NCBI GenBank assembly: GCA_028823995.1
Contig: JAPPFD010000006.1
Span: 1 to 64,000, forward strand
Length of the DNA stretch: 64,000 nucleotides
Reading direction: 5' to 3'
From: a bacterium
GTDB lineage: Bacteria > Actinomycetota > Acidimicrobiia > Spongiisociales > ZC4RG35
The number at the start of each line of letters is the position of its first letter. The stretch's first letter is position 1. Of this stretch, positions 16,808 through 25,033 are shown piece after piece. Below the pieces are notes generated by a model, which saw only the letters and a list, made by a program, of their open reading frames with translations, made no database searches and was not told the DNA's origin. The translations under genes and the position numbers were made by a program.

Positions 16808-17732
16808 CATATTCAGCGCCACGGTTATCGTGGCCACCCTTTCGTCCGGAATCCGCTTGGCGGTCCCGCTGCTGCTGGCCTCCCTGGGAGAGGCATTCGG
16901 GCAAAGGAGCGGAGTACTCAACCTGGGAGTGGACGGGATCATGCTCCTGGGGGCGTTCGGCGGCTATTTCACAACGCTCAAGACCCAGAGCCCCTGGCTG
17001 GGATTGGCGGTCGGGTTGGGAGTCGGGCTGGTCCTGGGACTTCTCTCCTCGGTGATCAGCGTCTCCCTTCTGGCTGAGCAGGGCATCAGCGGAATCGGCG
17101 TCTACCTGTTCGGGCTGGGGATGAGTGACCTGCTGTTCCAGAAGCTGGTGGGGACTCCCCTGCCCGCCGCCTCTTTCCAGAAGTCCCCCATACCCTTCCT
17201 CTCGGAGATCCCCGTGGTGGGAGACCTGTTCTTCAATCACAGCATCCCCATCTACCTCGCTTTCCTGGCCATCCCGGTCTCCACGGTGATCATCAATCGG
17301 ACCCGGTTCGGGATGAACATCCGCGCAGTGGGAGAAAACCCGGAGGCGGCCGACTCCCAGGGCATCAGCGTGACGAGGGTCCGCTACGCGGCGGTGACGA
17401 TCGGAGGAATCCTCGCCGGAGCGGCCGGAGCGGTGCTGGCCATCGGGCTGGGCATCTTCCAGCAGAACCTCACCAATGCCCAGGGCTTCATCGCCATCGC
17501 CCTGGTCTACTTCGGCGCATGGAGACCCCTGGGAGTGATGGCCGGGTCACTGGTCTACGGGATGGTGTCGGCGGTAGTGTTGCTGCTCAAGACCAGGGGC
17601 ATCATCCCGCTGGGCGCCTCCGACCTGGCCGCCATGATCCCTGCGGTGATAACGGTGCTGGCGTTGGTGGTGGCCGCCCGCCGATTCAGGGCGCCAACTG
17701 CCCTCACCAAGCCTTTCATCAGGGGGGGATAA
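16800..17732 (+). CDS. BMP-family ABC transporter permease (NupQ/YufQ-like), 310 aa
   Basis: The ATG at 16800 has GGGAGG about 9 bases upstream inside the previous gene; an ATG at 16791 touches that site and is less likely. The protein shows the pattern of the second BMP-type permease: GEAFGQRSGVLNLGVDGIML, then NIRAVGENPEAADSQGISV (the cytoplasmic coupling loop) and LVYFGAWRPLGVMAGSLVYG. About eight helices. It pairs with the upstream permease in the membrane. Stop codon TAA overlaps an in-frame ATG (17732) of the following lipoprotein gene, so the three genes are probably co-transcribed. Confidence 0.88.
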   Translation: MADIFSATVIVATLSSGIRLAVPLLLASLGEAFGQRSGVLNLGVDGIMLLGAFGGYFTTLKTQSPWLGLAVGLGVGLVLGLLSSVISVSLLAEQGISGIGVYLFGLGMSDLLFQKLVGTPLPAASFQKSPIPFLSEIPVVGDLFFNHSIPIYLAFLAIPVSTVIINRTRFGMNIRAVGENPEAADSQGISVTRVRYAAVTIGGILAGAAGAVLAIGLGIFQQNLTNAQGFIAIALVYFGAWRPLGVMAGSLVYGMVSAVVLLLKTRGIIPLGASDLAAMIPAVITVLALVVAARRFRAPTALTKPFIRGG

Positions 17733-17785
17733 TGAGATTTCTCACTCGACAACCAATAAACCTCTCAACCCAAGGAGCAGAACCA

Positions 17786-19810
17786 ATGCTTACCCATAGG
17801 AAACCGGGTTTCGCCCGGCTTTTGGCCGTCTTGGCGGTCCTGGCTCTGATAGCCACCGCCTGCGGAGACGACGCTGAGGAGCCCACCACCACCGAGGCTG
17901 CCGCCCCTCAAACGACCGCCGCCGAGGCGCCCGAAGAGGACATGCCCGAAGAGGACATGCCCGAGGAAGACATGCCCGAAGAGGACATGCCGATGGAGCC
18001 GCTGCGCATCGCGGTGGTTGCCCCGAGCGCATCCAACGACCTGGCATTCACGCAGAGCATCGTGGACGCGGTGAACGTGATCGTGGCTGAGAACCCGGGT
18101 ACCGAGGTGGCCATCACCGACGGGACCTTCATAGTCGAGGACGCCGCCGCGGCCATCCGCGGGTACGCCGAGGAAGGCTACGACCTGGTCATCGCCCACG
18201 GTTCCCAGTACGGAGGATCGCTGCAGGAGATCGCCGGGGACTTCCCCGACACCGCCTTCGCGTGGGGCACCTCCGCCGACACGCTGGGTCAGCCCAACGT
18301 CTCCGCCTACACCGCCGCCTCCGATCAGGGCGGTTTTGTGATGGGAGTTGTGGCCGCGGCCCTTTCCCAGTCCAGTGTCATCGGCGTGGTCGGTCCCATC
18401 GAGGTGGGCGACGCCAAGCTGTACGTGGACGGGTTCCACAACGGAGCGGTAGCCACCGGTCCCGACGTGACCGTTCTTATCAACTACATCGGTTCGTTCA
18501 GTGACGTGGCGTTGGCTTCCGAAGCCGCCCAGGCACACATCGCGGCCGGCGCGGACGTCCTGACCGGATCGGCCCAGATGGTGGTCGGCGCGGTCGGAGT
18601 CGCCCAGACCGCCGGCGCTCTGTGGTTCGGCACCCAGGCCAACCAGACCGCCCTGGCGCCCGACCTGGTGGTGGCATCCCAGGTGTACAAGTGGGAAGTC
18701 GTGCTGCGACAGATCATCGCCGACATCTCCGCCGGTTCACTGGGCGGAAAGGCCTACGAGATCAACCTCGCCAACGGCGGGTTGGTGATCAAGTTCAACG
18801 ACGGCTTCAACCTCCCCACCGAGGTCCGAGCCGGCGCCGACATCGTCATATCCGGAATCGTCAGTGGCGCCATCAACACCATGGAAGCCATGGCGGCGCC
18901 GCCCGCGCCGATGGAGCCGTTGCGGATCGCGGTGGTTGCCCCGAGCGCTTCCAATGACCTGGCGTTCACGCAGAGCATCGTGGACGCGGTGAACGTGATC
19001 GTGGCGGAGCAGCCTGGCACCGAGGTGGCCATCACCGACGGGACCTTCATAGTCGAGGACGCCGCCGCGGCCATCCGCGGGTACGCCGAGGAAGGCTACG
19101 ACCTGGTCATCGCCCACGGTTCCCAGTACGGAGGATCGCTGCAGGAGATCGCCGGGGACTTCCCCGACACCGCCTTCGCGTGGGGCACCTCCGCCGACAC
19201 GCTGGGTCAGCCCAACGTCTCCGCCTACACCGCCGCCTCCGATCAGGGCGGTTTTGTGATGGGAGTTGTGGCCGCGGCCCTTTCCCAGTCCAGTGTCATC
19301 GGCGTGGTCGGTCCCATCGAGGTGGGCGACGCCAAGCTGTACGTGGACGGGTTCCACAACGGAGCGGTAGCCACCGGTCCCGACGTGACCGTTCTTATCA
19401 ACTACATCGGTTCGTTCAGTGACGTGGCGTTGGCTTCCGAAGCCGCCCAGGCACACATCGCGGCCGGCGCGGACGTCCTGACCGGATCGGCCCAGATGGT
19501 GGTCGGCGCGGTCGGAGTCGCCCAGACCGCCGGCGCTCTGTGGTTCGGCACCCAGGCCAACCAGACCGCCCTGGCGCCCGACCTGGTGGTGGCATCCCAG
19601 GTGTACAAGTGGGAAGTCGTGCTGCGACAGATCATCGCCGACATCTCCGCCGGTTCACTGGGCGGAAAGGCCTACGAGATCAACCTCGCCAACGGCGGAT
19701 TGGTCTTGGAGCCAAACCCGGCCTTCGACATACCACCGGAGATGTTCGAAGGGATCAACCAGGTGATCCAGGGAATCATCACCGGCGCCATCGACACCGG
19801 CGCCAACTAG
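17786..19810 (+). CDS. BMP/PnrA-type substrate-binding lipoprotein with two tandem binding domains (674 aa)
   Basis: ATG 17786 follows AAGGAG by 8 bases and gives a lipoprotein signal (RKPGFARLLAV to lipobox ATAC, Cys about residue 25); an in-frame ATG at 17732 is possible. A Thr/Ala/Glu linker ends in four PEEDM repeats (residues 49-68). Two BMP (PnrA-like) domains follow, each beginning MEPLRIAVVAPSASNDLAF, at residues 70 and 376, exactly 306 codons apart. BMP proteins are normally single-domain (about 350 aa). The two copies are identical in DNA for 680 bp and differ at their ends: copy 1 ends in FNDGFNLPTEVRAGAD, copy 2 in PNPAFDIPPEMFEG. The protein would present nucleoside-like ligands to the flanking permeases. 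An assembly artefact is possible but the diverged flanks argue against it. Confidence 0.88.
   Translation: MLTHRKPGFARLLAVLAVLALIATACGDDAEEPTTTEAAAPQTTAAEAPEEDMPEEDMPEEDMPEEDMPMEPLRIAVVAPSASNDLAFTQSIVDAVNVIVAENPGTEVAITDGTFIVEDAAAAIRGYAEEGYDLVIAHGSQYGGSLQEIAGDFPDTAFAWGTSADTLGQPNVSAYTAASDQGGFVMGVVAAALSQSSVIGVVGPIEVGDAKLYVDGFHNGAVATGPDVTVLINYIGSFSDVALASEAAQAHIAAGADVLTGSAQMVVGAVGVAQTAGALWFGTQANQTALAPDLVVASQVYKWEVVLRQIIADISAGSLGGKAYEINLANGGLVIKFNDGFNLPTEVRAGADIVISGIVSGAINTMEAMAAPPAPMEPLRIAVVAPSASNDLAFTQSIVDAVNVIVAEQPGTEVAITDGTFIVEDAAAAIRGYAEEGYDLVIAHGSQYGGSLQEIAGDFPDTAFAWGTSADTLGQPNVSAYTAASDQGGFVMGVVAAALSQSSVIGVVGPIEVGDAKLYVDGFHNGAVATGPDVTVLINYIGSFSDVALASEAAQAHIAAGADVLTGSAQMVVGAVGVAQTAGALWFGTQANQTALAPDLVVASQVYKWEVVLRQIIADISAGSLGGKAYEINLANGGLVLEPNPAFDIPPEMFEGINQVIQGIITGAIDTGAN
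17930..17989 (+). repeat. Four 15-bp repeats encoding PEEDM
   Basis: Four in-frame units of CCC GAA GAG GAC ATG (third unit with GAG GAA swapped) lie in the linker between the lipid anchor and the first binding domain. The result is a strongly acidic, flexible tether. Such perfect short repeats readily change copy number by slippage, so linker length probably varies between strains. Confidence 0.85.
18101..18780 (+). repeat. 680-bp direct repeat, copy 1 (copy 2 at 19019-19698)
   Basis: Read by eye, bases 18101-18780 and 19019-19698 are identical throughout, at an offset of 918 bp. Immediately upstream (18001-18100 against 18919-19018) the two copies differ at roughly a tenth of positions, mostly synonymous, and downstream they diverge completely in sequence within a few bases. 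This is a duplicated substrate-binding domain with a homogenised core. Confidence 0.9.
19019..19698 (+). repeat. 680-bp direct repeat, copy 2 (copy 1 at 18101-18780)
   Basis: Second copy of the repeated core of the double-domain binding lipoprotein; identical to copy 1 by eye. Its reading frame is the same as that of copy 1, so recombination between them would delete or add exactly one 306-residue domain without breaking the gene. Confidence 0.9.
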
Positions 19811-19845
19811 CCGAATAGGAAAGGAACCAACAGGGTGACGGAACG

Positions 19846-21360
19846 ATGACGCAGCTCTTGGAGATGCGGGGAGTCGTCAAGCGCTTCCCCGGCGTGCTCG
19901 CCAATGATCGGATCAACTTCGATCTGCGCGCCGGGGAGGTGCACACCCTGTTGGGAGAAAACGGCGCCGGAAAGAGCACCCTCATGAAGATCCTCTACGG
20001 GCTCTATCAGCCCGACGAGGGCGAACTCCTCATCGAGGGGACGCCGACCCGGATCACCAGCCCGATCGACGCCATAAACCACGGGATCGGAATGGTGCAT
20101 CAGCACTTCATGCTGGTGCCCTCTCTCACAGTCACCGAGAACGTGGCGATGGGCACCGTCTCCAAGCGGGGGCGCATGAATCTGCGGCACGTATCCGACC
20201 GTATAGAAGAGTTGTCGGAGTCCCACGGCCTGGCGGTGGACCCGGACGCCTACATCTGGCAACTCTCGGTGGGAGAACGCCAGCGGGTCGAGATCATCAA
20301 AGCGCTTTACCGCGACGTCAAACTGCTGGTGTTGGACGAGCCCACCGCGGTGCTCACCCCCGGCGAGGTGGACCATCTCTTCAAGATCCTCCGGCAGATG
20401 GCAGACGCCGGCCGAGGTCTGGTGTTCATCTCCCACAAACTCCACGAGGTGCTGGCCCTCAGCGACCGGATCACCGTCCTTCGCCATGGACGGGTGATGG
20501 GAGAAGTGGAGGCTCAGGACGCCACCCGGGAAATGCTTGCCTCGATGATGGTGGGACGTCCGGTGCGGCTCGCCCCGGACAAACCACCCATGGAAACGGG
20601 AAGGGCCCGGCTGACCATCCGCAACCTGAACGTGATGGGCGACCGAGGCTTGCCGGCCCTGCAAGACCTGAGCCTGACGGTCCGGGAGGGAGAGATACTG
20701 GGGATCGCCGGAGTCTCCGGCAACGGCCAACGGGAGTTGGCCGAGACTATCGCCGGTCTCCGGAAGCCTGAGTCGGGCGCCATCGCAGTCGACGACGACG
20801 ACATAACCGGTCGGAAACCGTCGGCGGTCAGAGCGGCCGGGCTGGCTTACGTTCCCGAGGAACGCCAACGGGACGGCGCCATCGGAGCGTTCTCGGTTTC
20901 CGAGAACATGATCCTGGTGAACCACCGCCACCCTCCGATGAGCCGGCGCGGGTTTCTCCGCAACGGTGAAATCCGCCAACGCAGCCAGCAACTGGTGGAC
21001 GACTTCTCGGTGGCCACCCCGGGACTCGATGTTCCGGCCTCGAATCTCTCGGGAGGCAACCTGCAGAAGCTGATCCTGGCCAGGGAGCTCTCCGGGTCAC
21101 CGTCGGTGCTACTGGCTTCCCAACCCACCCGGGGAGTGGACATCGGAGCCGCCGAATACATCCACGACCGGCTCATCGAACAACGCGGATCCAAGTCGGT
21201 GGCCATTCTGCTCATCTCCGAGGACCTGGACGAGATCCTGGGGCTGGCCGACCGGATCGCAGTCATATATGAAGGTCGCATCGTTGGCGAGGTGGACGCC
21301 GAACACGCCGACCGGCAGGGAATCGGCCTGATGATGGCCGGAGTGTCCAGCGAAGACTGA
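19846..21360 (+). CDS. BMP-family ABC transporter ATP-binding protein (NupO/YufO-like), 504 aa
   Basis: Two fused ABC domains, as in sugar and nucleoside importers. The first has an intact Walker A (GENGAGKST, about residue 38), Q-loop, signature LSVGERQR and Walker B LLVLDEP. The second has a degenerate Walker A (GVSGNGQRE, lacking the GKS/T Lys), signature LSGGNLQK and a changed Walker B (VLLASQPTRGVD), the usual asymmetry for this family. It would power the two upstream permeases. Follows the lipoprotein gene by 35 bases in the same operon. Confidence 0.9.
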   Translation: MTQLLEMRGVVKRFPGVLANDRINFDLRAGEVHTLLGENGAGKSTLMKILYGLYQPDEGELLIEGTPTRITSPIDAINHGIGMVHQHFMLVPSLTVTENVAMGTVSKRGRMNLRHVSDRIEELSESHGLAVDPDAYIWQLSVGERQRVEIIKALYRDVKLLVLDEPTAVLTPGEVDHLFKILRQMADAGRGLVFISHKLHEVLALSDRITVLRHGRVMGEVEAQDATREMLASMMVGRPVRLAPDKPPMETGRARLTIRNLNVMGDRGLPALQDLSLTVREGEILGIAGVSGNGQRELAETIAGLRKPESGAIAVDDDDITGRKPSAVRAAGLAYVPEERQRDGAIGAFSVSENMILVNHRHPPMSRRGFLRNGEIRQRSQQLVDDFSVATPGLDVPASNLSGGNLQKLILARELSGSPSVLLASQPTRGVDIGAAEYIHDRLIEQRGSKSVAILLISEDLDEILGLADRIAVIYEGRIVGEVDAEHADRQGIGLMMAGVSSED

Positions 21361-21403
21361 TGGGCGGGGACCCGAATGTGACCAACAGCAAAGGAGACCT
21401 TGC

Positions 21404-22249
21404 ATGTCCGACCAAGTCGTAAAGGCCGCCCTGGTCCAGTCGGAGTGGACCGGCGACCAGGAATCCATGGTGGAGAAGAACATCTCCTACGCCCGGGACG
21501 CCGCCGAACAGGGCGCCCAGGTGCTCTGTTTCCAGGAGATCTTCAACAGCCCCTATTTCTGCACGGTTCAGGACAGCGACAATTACTCCTGGGCAGAGCC
21601 GATACCCGACGGACCGACCATCCAACGCATGATCGCCGTGGCAAAAGAGACCGGGATGGTGATGGTGGTCCCCATATACGAGGTGGTGGACGAGGGCACC
21701 TTCTTCAACGCCGCGGCGGTGATCGACGCCGACGGTACCTACCTGGGCAAGTATCGGAAGACCCACATACCGCAGGTGCTGGGATTTTGGGAGAAGTTCT
21801 ACTTCCGGCCCGGCAACCTGGGCTACCCGGTTTTCGACACTGCGGTGGGGAGGATCGGCGTGTACATCTGCTATGACCGCCACTTCCCCGAGGGATGGAG
21901 GGTGCTGGGCCTGAAGGGCGCCCGGATCGTGTTCAACCCCTCCGCCACCACCCGAGGCCACTCCAAGCACCTCTGGCAGCTGGAACAGCCGGCCGCGGCG
22001 GTCGCCAACGAGTACTTCGTCGGCGCCATCAACAGGGTGGGGGCCGAAGACCTGGAGGGCACCGACTACTACGGTTCCTCCTACTTCGCGGATCCCCGCG
22101 GGGAGATAGTGGGCGAGACCGCGTCGGACACCGAGGACGAGGTACTGGTGCGCCAACTGGATCTGGGCATGGTGGAGGAGGTCCGCCGCTATTGGGCCTT
22201 CTACCGCGACCGCCGGCCCGAGGTCTACGAAGAGGTGGCGGCCGTCTAA
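21404..22249 (+). CDS. Beta-ureidopropionase/N-carbamoyl amide hydrolase-like (nitrilase superfamily), 281 aa
   Basis: ATG with AAGGAG 7 bases upstream. Triad: Glu in CFQEIFNSPYF, Lys in GKYRKTHIPQ, Cys in VYICYDRHFPEGWR. The motifs FWEKFYFRPGN, RHFPEGWRVLGL, PSATTRG and HLWQLEQPAAAVAN are those of beta-ureidopropionase (reductive pyrimidine pathway) and related enzymes; these hydrolyse N-carbamoyl-beta-alanine-like compounds to amine, ammonia and CO2. It is a different branch from the D-carbamoylase at 13929. Last gene of the rightward arm, 43 bases after the ATPase, so import and ureido hydrolysis appear co-expressed. Confidence 0.85.
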   Translation: MSDQVVKAALVQSEWTGDQESMVEKNISYARDAAEQGAQVLCFQEIFNSPYFCTVQDSDNYSWAEPIPDGPTIQRMIAVAKETGMVMVVPIYEVVDEGTFFNAAAVIDADGTYLGKYRKTHIPQVLGFWEKFYFRPGNLGYPVFDTAVGRIGVYICYDRHFPEGWRVLGLKGARIVFNPSATTRGHSKHLWQLEQPAAAVANEYFVGAINRVGAEDLEGTDYYGSSYFADPRGEIVGETASDTEDEVLVRQLDLGMVEEVRRYWAFYRDRRPEVYEEVAAV

Positions 22250-22285
22250 CCGGCGGGGGACCTGCGGAGTCCTCCCTACAGCTAC

Positions 22286-23059
22286 CTAGGGGATCATCCT
22301 CCCGCCGTCAATTACGAGCGGCAATCCCGTCACGAACCGCGACTCGTCACCCGACAGGAACAGGATGGCCTGTGCAACGTCGCGGGGAGTTCCCAGACGT
22401 CCCAGGGGTGTGATGTCGAACCAGGACTGCCGCATGGCTTCCGGGTCCTCGGCCCTCGCCAGGTTCCGCTCGTTCATGGGGGTGTCGATGACTCCCGGAC
22501 ACACCGCGTTGACCCGAATTCCGTAGGGCGCGCCCTCCATAGCAATCCCCCGCGCCAGCGCCATCATCCCGGCCTTCGACGCCCCGTAGGCGGTGGTGCC
22601 GCCCGCCGCGATGAAATTCGCCACCGACGAGTTCATCACTATCACCCCGCTCCGCCGTTCCTTCATGGCGGGGACCACCCGCCGGGACATCAGGAACGCC
22701 GACGTCAGGTTGATGCGAAGGATCCGGTCCCACTCCTCAAGGCTCGTGTCCTCCACCAGTTTCTTCAGTTCGACGCCCGCGTTGTTCACCAGGACATCCA
22801 CCGGGCCGAAGCGGCGCTCCGCCGTCCCCACCACCTCCTCCGCACCCCCTTCGGTCGAAACGTCCGCAACCACCGCAAGGGCCTCGGCTCCGGTCTCCCG
22901 GATCTCAGCGGCGGCCCGTTCCACCGCCTTGCCGGCGATATCCGCCAGCACCACGCGGGCCCCCTCTTCGGCGAACAACCCCGCTGTGGCGCGCCCGATC
23001 CCCGCCGCTGCCCCGGTAACCACTGCCACCCTGCCTTCCAGTCTGTTGCTATAGGTCAT
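22286..23059 (-). CDS. SDR-family oxidoreductase (257 aa)
   Basis: Classical short-chain dehydrogenase. The cofactor motif is VVTGAAAGIGRA (residues about 13-24); the Asp after the second strand (VVLADIAG) favours NAD(H). NNAGV, catalytic Ser (MNSSVAN), Tyr-x-x-x-Lys (YGASKAG) and the PGVIDTPM loop are all present, and length is typical. Substrate not predictable. Convergent with the nitrilase gene; no obvious operon partner. Confidence 0.85.
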   Translation of the reverse strand: MTYSNRLEGRVAVVTGAAAGIGRATAGLFAEEGARVVLADIAGKAVERAAAEIRETGAEALAVVADVSTEGGAEEVVGTAERRFGPVDVLVNNAGVELKKLVEDTSLEEWDRILRINLTSAFLMSRRVVPAMKERRSGVIVMNSSVANFIAAGGTTAYGASKAGMMALARGIAMEGAPYGIRVNAVCPGVIDTPMNERNLARAEDPEAMRQSWFDITPLGRLGTPRDVAQAILFLSGDESRFVTGLPLVIDGGRMIP

Positions 23060-23126
23060 ATCTTCTGTCTTTCGTCGCGGGATTGTGCGGCCGTTGAGCC
23101 GAGTCAGTCGATTGGGAGATCAACGC

Positions 23127-24179
23127 CTAGGCTGTCGAGCCGTCAGGCGGCTGTTCGGTCTTCATCCACACGGTACGTTGGGGGAACGGTATCTCGATGC
23201 CGGCCTCGTCGAAGGCTGCCTTGATCCGGCCCCGCAGTTCCCGAGCGGTGGCGAAGTGCTCGCCTGGCTCGGTCTTGGCCATCAACCGGATGGCGATGGC
23301 GCTTGCGCCGAAGCTCTGAATACCTGCGATAGTGGGCTCCTCGGTGATCGTGGCGTGCGGCAATTGCTCGCGCCACAGCCCGTCGGCCACCTCCTTGATG
23401 ACCGTCTTGGCCTTCTCGATGTCGGTGTCGTACGCCACCTCGAGGTCCAGCACCGCCCGGCCCCAGTCCTGTGACAGGTTGGCTACCCGACGGATCTCCC
23501 CGTTGGGGATGTACCACACGGTCCCGCTGATGTCACGGATTTGGGTAGTGCGAAGCTTCACCGCTTCCACAACCCCGACCGTTTCGCCCACGTTGACCAC
23601 GTCCCCCACGCCGTACTGGTCTTCCAACAGCATGAACACCCCGGTCAGGAAGTCCTTCACGAGGCTCTGTGCGCCGAAGCCCACCGCCACGCCCACGATG
23701 CCGGCGCCGGCGATGAGCGGCCCCAGGTTCACGTCGAACTCTGCGAGAGACATCATCACGGCCATGCCATAGATCACGATCGAGGCGATCGACCGCAGCA
23801 CTGCCCCGAGGGTCCGGGTCCGCTGGGTACTCCGTTCCTGTTGTTCGAGCATCAGACTGGCCCGCTGGAGCGCCGCTTCCCGGAGTCCCCCCTCCCTTCG
23901 ATTGGAAGCCTCGGTCGAGCGGTCCCGGGCTGCCTCGGCAACAGCAGCCCGCCGCTCCAACCAACCCTCCACAGCCCGGTTGAGCCAACGCCGTACCATC
24001 CGGTTGGCCAACCAGGCAATCACCAGGATGATCACGACCTTGACAGGACGGGCCGCGAAATCAGCGAAACGCGCCGCGCCGGTGCTACCGGTCACATCAA
24101 AAACGAGCCGACAGATAGCCTGCGGGGCAGCGCCGCAGGCGTCCGCCAACGTCTGCGCCAACACGACAAAGGGCATCAC
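23127..24179 (-). CDS. MscS-family mechanosensitive ion channel (350 aa)
   Basis: ATG with GGAGGAG about 9 bases upstream. Three membrane segments are visible: about residues 40-60 (VKVVIILVIAWLANRMV), 130-150 (IASIVIYGMAVMMSL) and the pore helix TM3 (LIAGAGIVGVAVGFGAQSLVKDFLTGVF). The MscS beta domain follows (DQYGVGDVVNVGETVGVVE, YIPNGEIRRVANLSQ) and then the C-terminal alpha/beta part. A charged coiled-coil-like segment (WLERRAAVAEAARDRSTEAS, about 72-110) lies between TM1 and TM2. Role: tension-gated solute release under osmotic down-shock, in the cytoplasmic membrane. Confidence 0.9.
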   Translation of the reverse strand: MMPFVVLAQTLADACGAAPQAICRLVFDVTGSTGAARFADFAARPVKVVIILVIAWLANRMVRRWLNRAVEGWLERRAAVAEAARDRSTEASNRREGGLREAALQRASLMLEQQERSTQRTRTLGAVLRSIASIVIYGMAVMMSLAEFDVNLGPLIAGAGIVGVAVGFGAQSLVKDFLTGVFMLLEDQYGVGDVVNVGETVGVVEAVKLRTTQIRDISGTVWYIPNGEIRRVANLSQDWGRAVLDLEVAYDTDIEKAKTVIKEVADGLWREQLPHATITEEPTIAGIQSFGASAIAIRLMAKTEPGEHFATARELRGRIKAAFDEAGIEIPFPQRTVWMKTEQPPDGSTA

Positions 24180-24289
24180 ACCATCTCCTCCGTTCCTTAC
24201 CCTCAGCTTAATGTGACAATCCGGATTGGCGACCTTCCGATCCGCGAGGCCCTGCTCCCCGAAGTTGGACGGGAAGACAGGAGCGTCCG

Positions 24290-24928
24290 GTGAGGTTCAT
24301 GAACCGGTCCCACGCCGGACGCAAACTGGCCCGCCGTCTCGATCACCTCAAGGGCGAGGGAGCCGTGGTGCTCGGGCTTCCCAGGGGCGGGATCCCGGTG
24401 GGCTTCGAGGTTGCCCGCCGGCTGTCGGCGCCGCTTGAGGTCCTCCTGGTGCGTAAGCTCGGCGCTCCCTTTCAGCCGGAGTTGGCCATAGGCGCTCTTG
24501 GTGAAGGAGGGATACAGATAATCAACCAGGACCGGGTGAAAAGGCTCCGCATCGGCGCCGACCACATAGAACGCCTGGTGGACCGAGAGACGAGCGAGAT
24601 GACCCGGCAGGCCGACGTGTTCCGCCAGGGCCGCCCCGCCGTGGATCTGGCGGGTAAAACGGCTGTAATCGTCGATGACGGGGTGGCCACCGGTTCCACA
24701 GCCCTGGCCGGTTGCGCCATTGCCCGCCAACTGGGCGCAGATCGGGTGGTCATGGCCACCCCCGTGGCGCCCGGCGATGCTCCCGCCATCTTCGCCGCTG
24801 CCGCCGACGAATTCGTGGCCGTCTCCACTCCGCGGCGATTCTCGGCAATCGGCCACTTCTACGCCGACTTCCGGCCTACCCCGGACCATCAGGTGATCGA
24901 GTTGCTGGAACGGGCCCGCCAGGGCTAG
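24290..24928 (+). CDS. Phosphoribosyltransferase-fold protein (212 aa)
   Basis: GTG start 24290 with ACAGGAG seven bases upstream; an ATG at 24299 is the alternative. The PRPP-binding loop VIVDDGVATGST (about residue 125) and the N-terminal LGLPRGGIPVGFEVARRL identify the family of 'phosphoribosyltransferase' proteins often found fused to or next to dienelactone hydrolases or universal-stress genes. Enzyme activity for this subfamily is not settled. No flanking gene in the same direction within an operon distance; the aminotransferase at 25034 starts 105 bases later with its own putative promoter. Confidence 0.8.
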   Translation: MRFMNRSHAGRKLARRLDHLKGEGAVVLGLPRGGIPVGFEVARRLSAPLEVLLVRKLGAPFQPELAIGALGEGGIQIINQDRVKRLRIGADHIERLVDRETSEMTRQADVFRQGRPAVDLAGKTAVIVDDGVATGSTALAGCAIARQLGADRVVMATPVAPGDAPAIFAAAADEFVAVSTPRRFSAIGHFYADFRPTPDHQVIELLERARQG

Positions 24929-24993
24929 TCGTACTGCGCGGCCGCCAACTCACCCCACCGGAGCGGCAGTCCCAATCCCGCGCTTCGCCGGAT

Positions 24994-24999
24994 TAAGAT
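24994..24999 (+). promoter_or_regulatory. Candidate -10 element (TAAGAT) of the first DegT gene
   Basis: TAAGAT lies 35 bases before the TTG start of the aminotransferase at 25034. The paralogue at 26374 has TAACAT (26337-26342) 32 bases before its TTG. The matching position in both copies supports promoter function; no clear -35 is seen. Confidence 0.35.
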
Positions 25000-25033
25000 T
25001 CCCCGCAGTAGCAACCTGAAAGAGGAGTCTGTC

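Noticed and set aside
17786-19810. Reading the 680-bp repeat as a mobile element or integron
   Set aside because: The repeat is coding, in frame, has no terminal inverted repeats or transposase, and its ends fall inside the binding domains.
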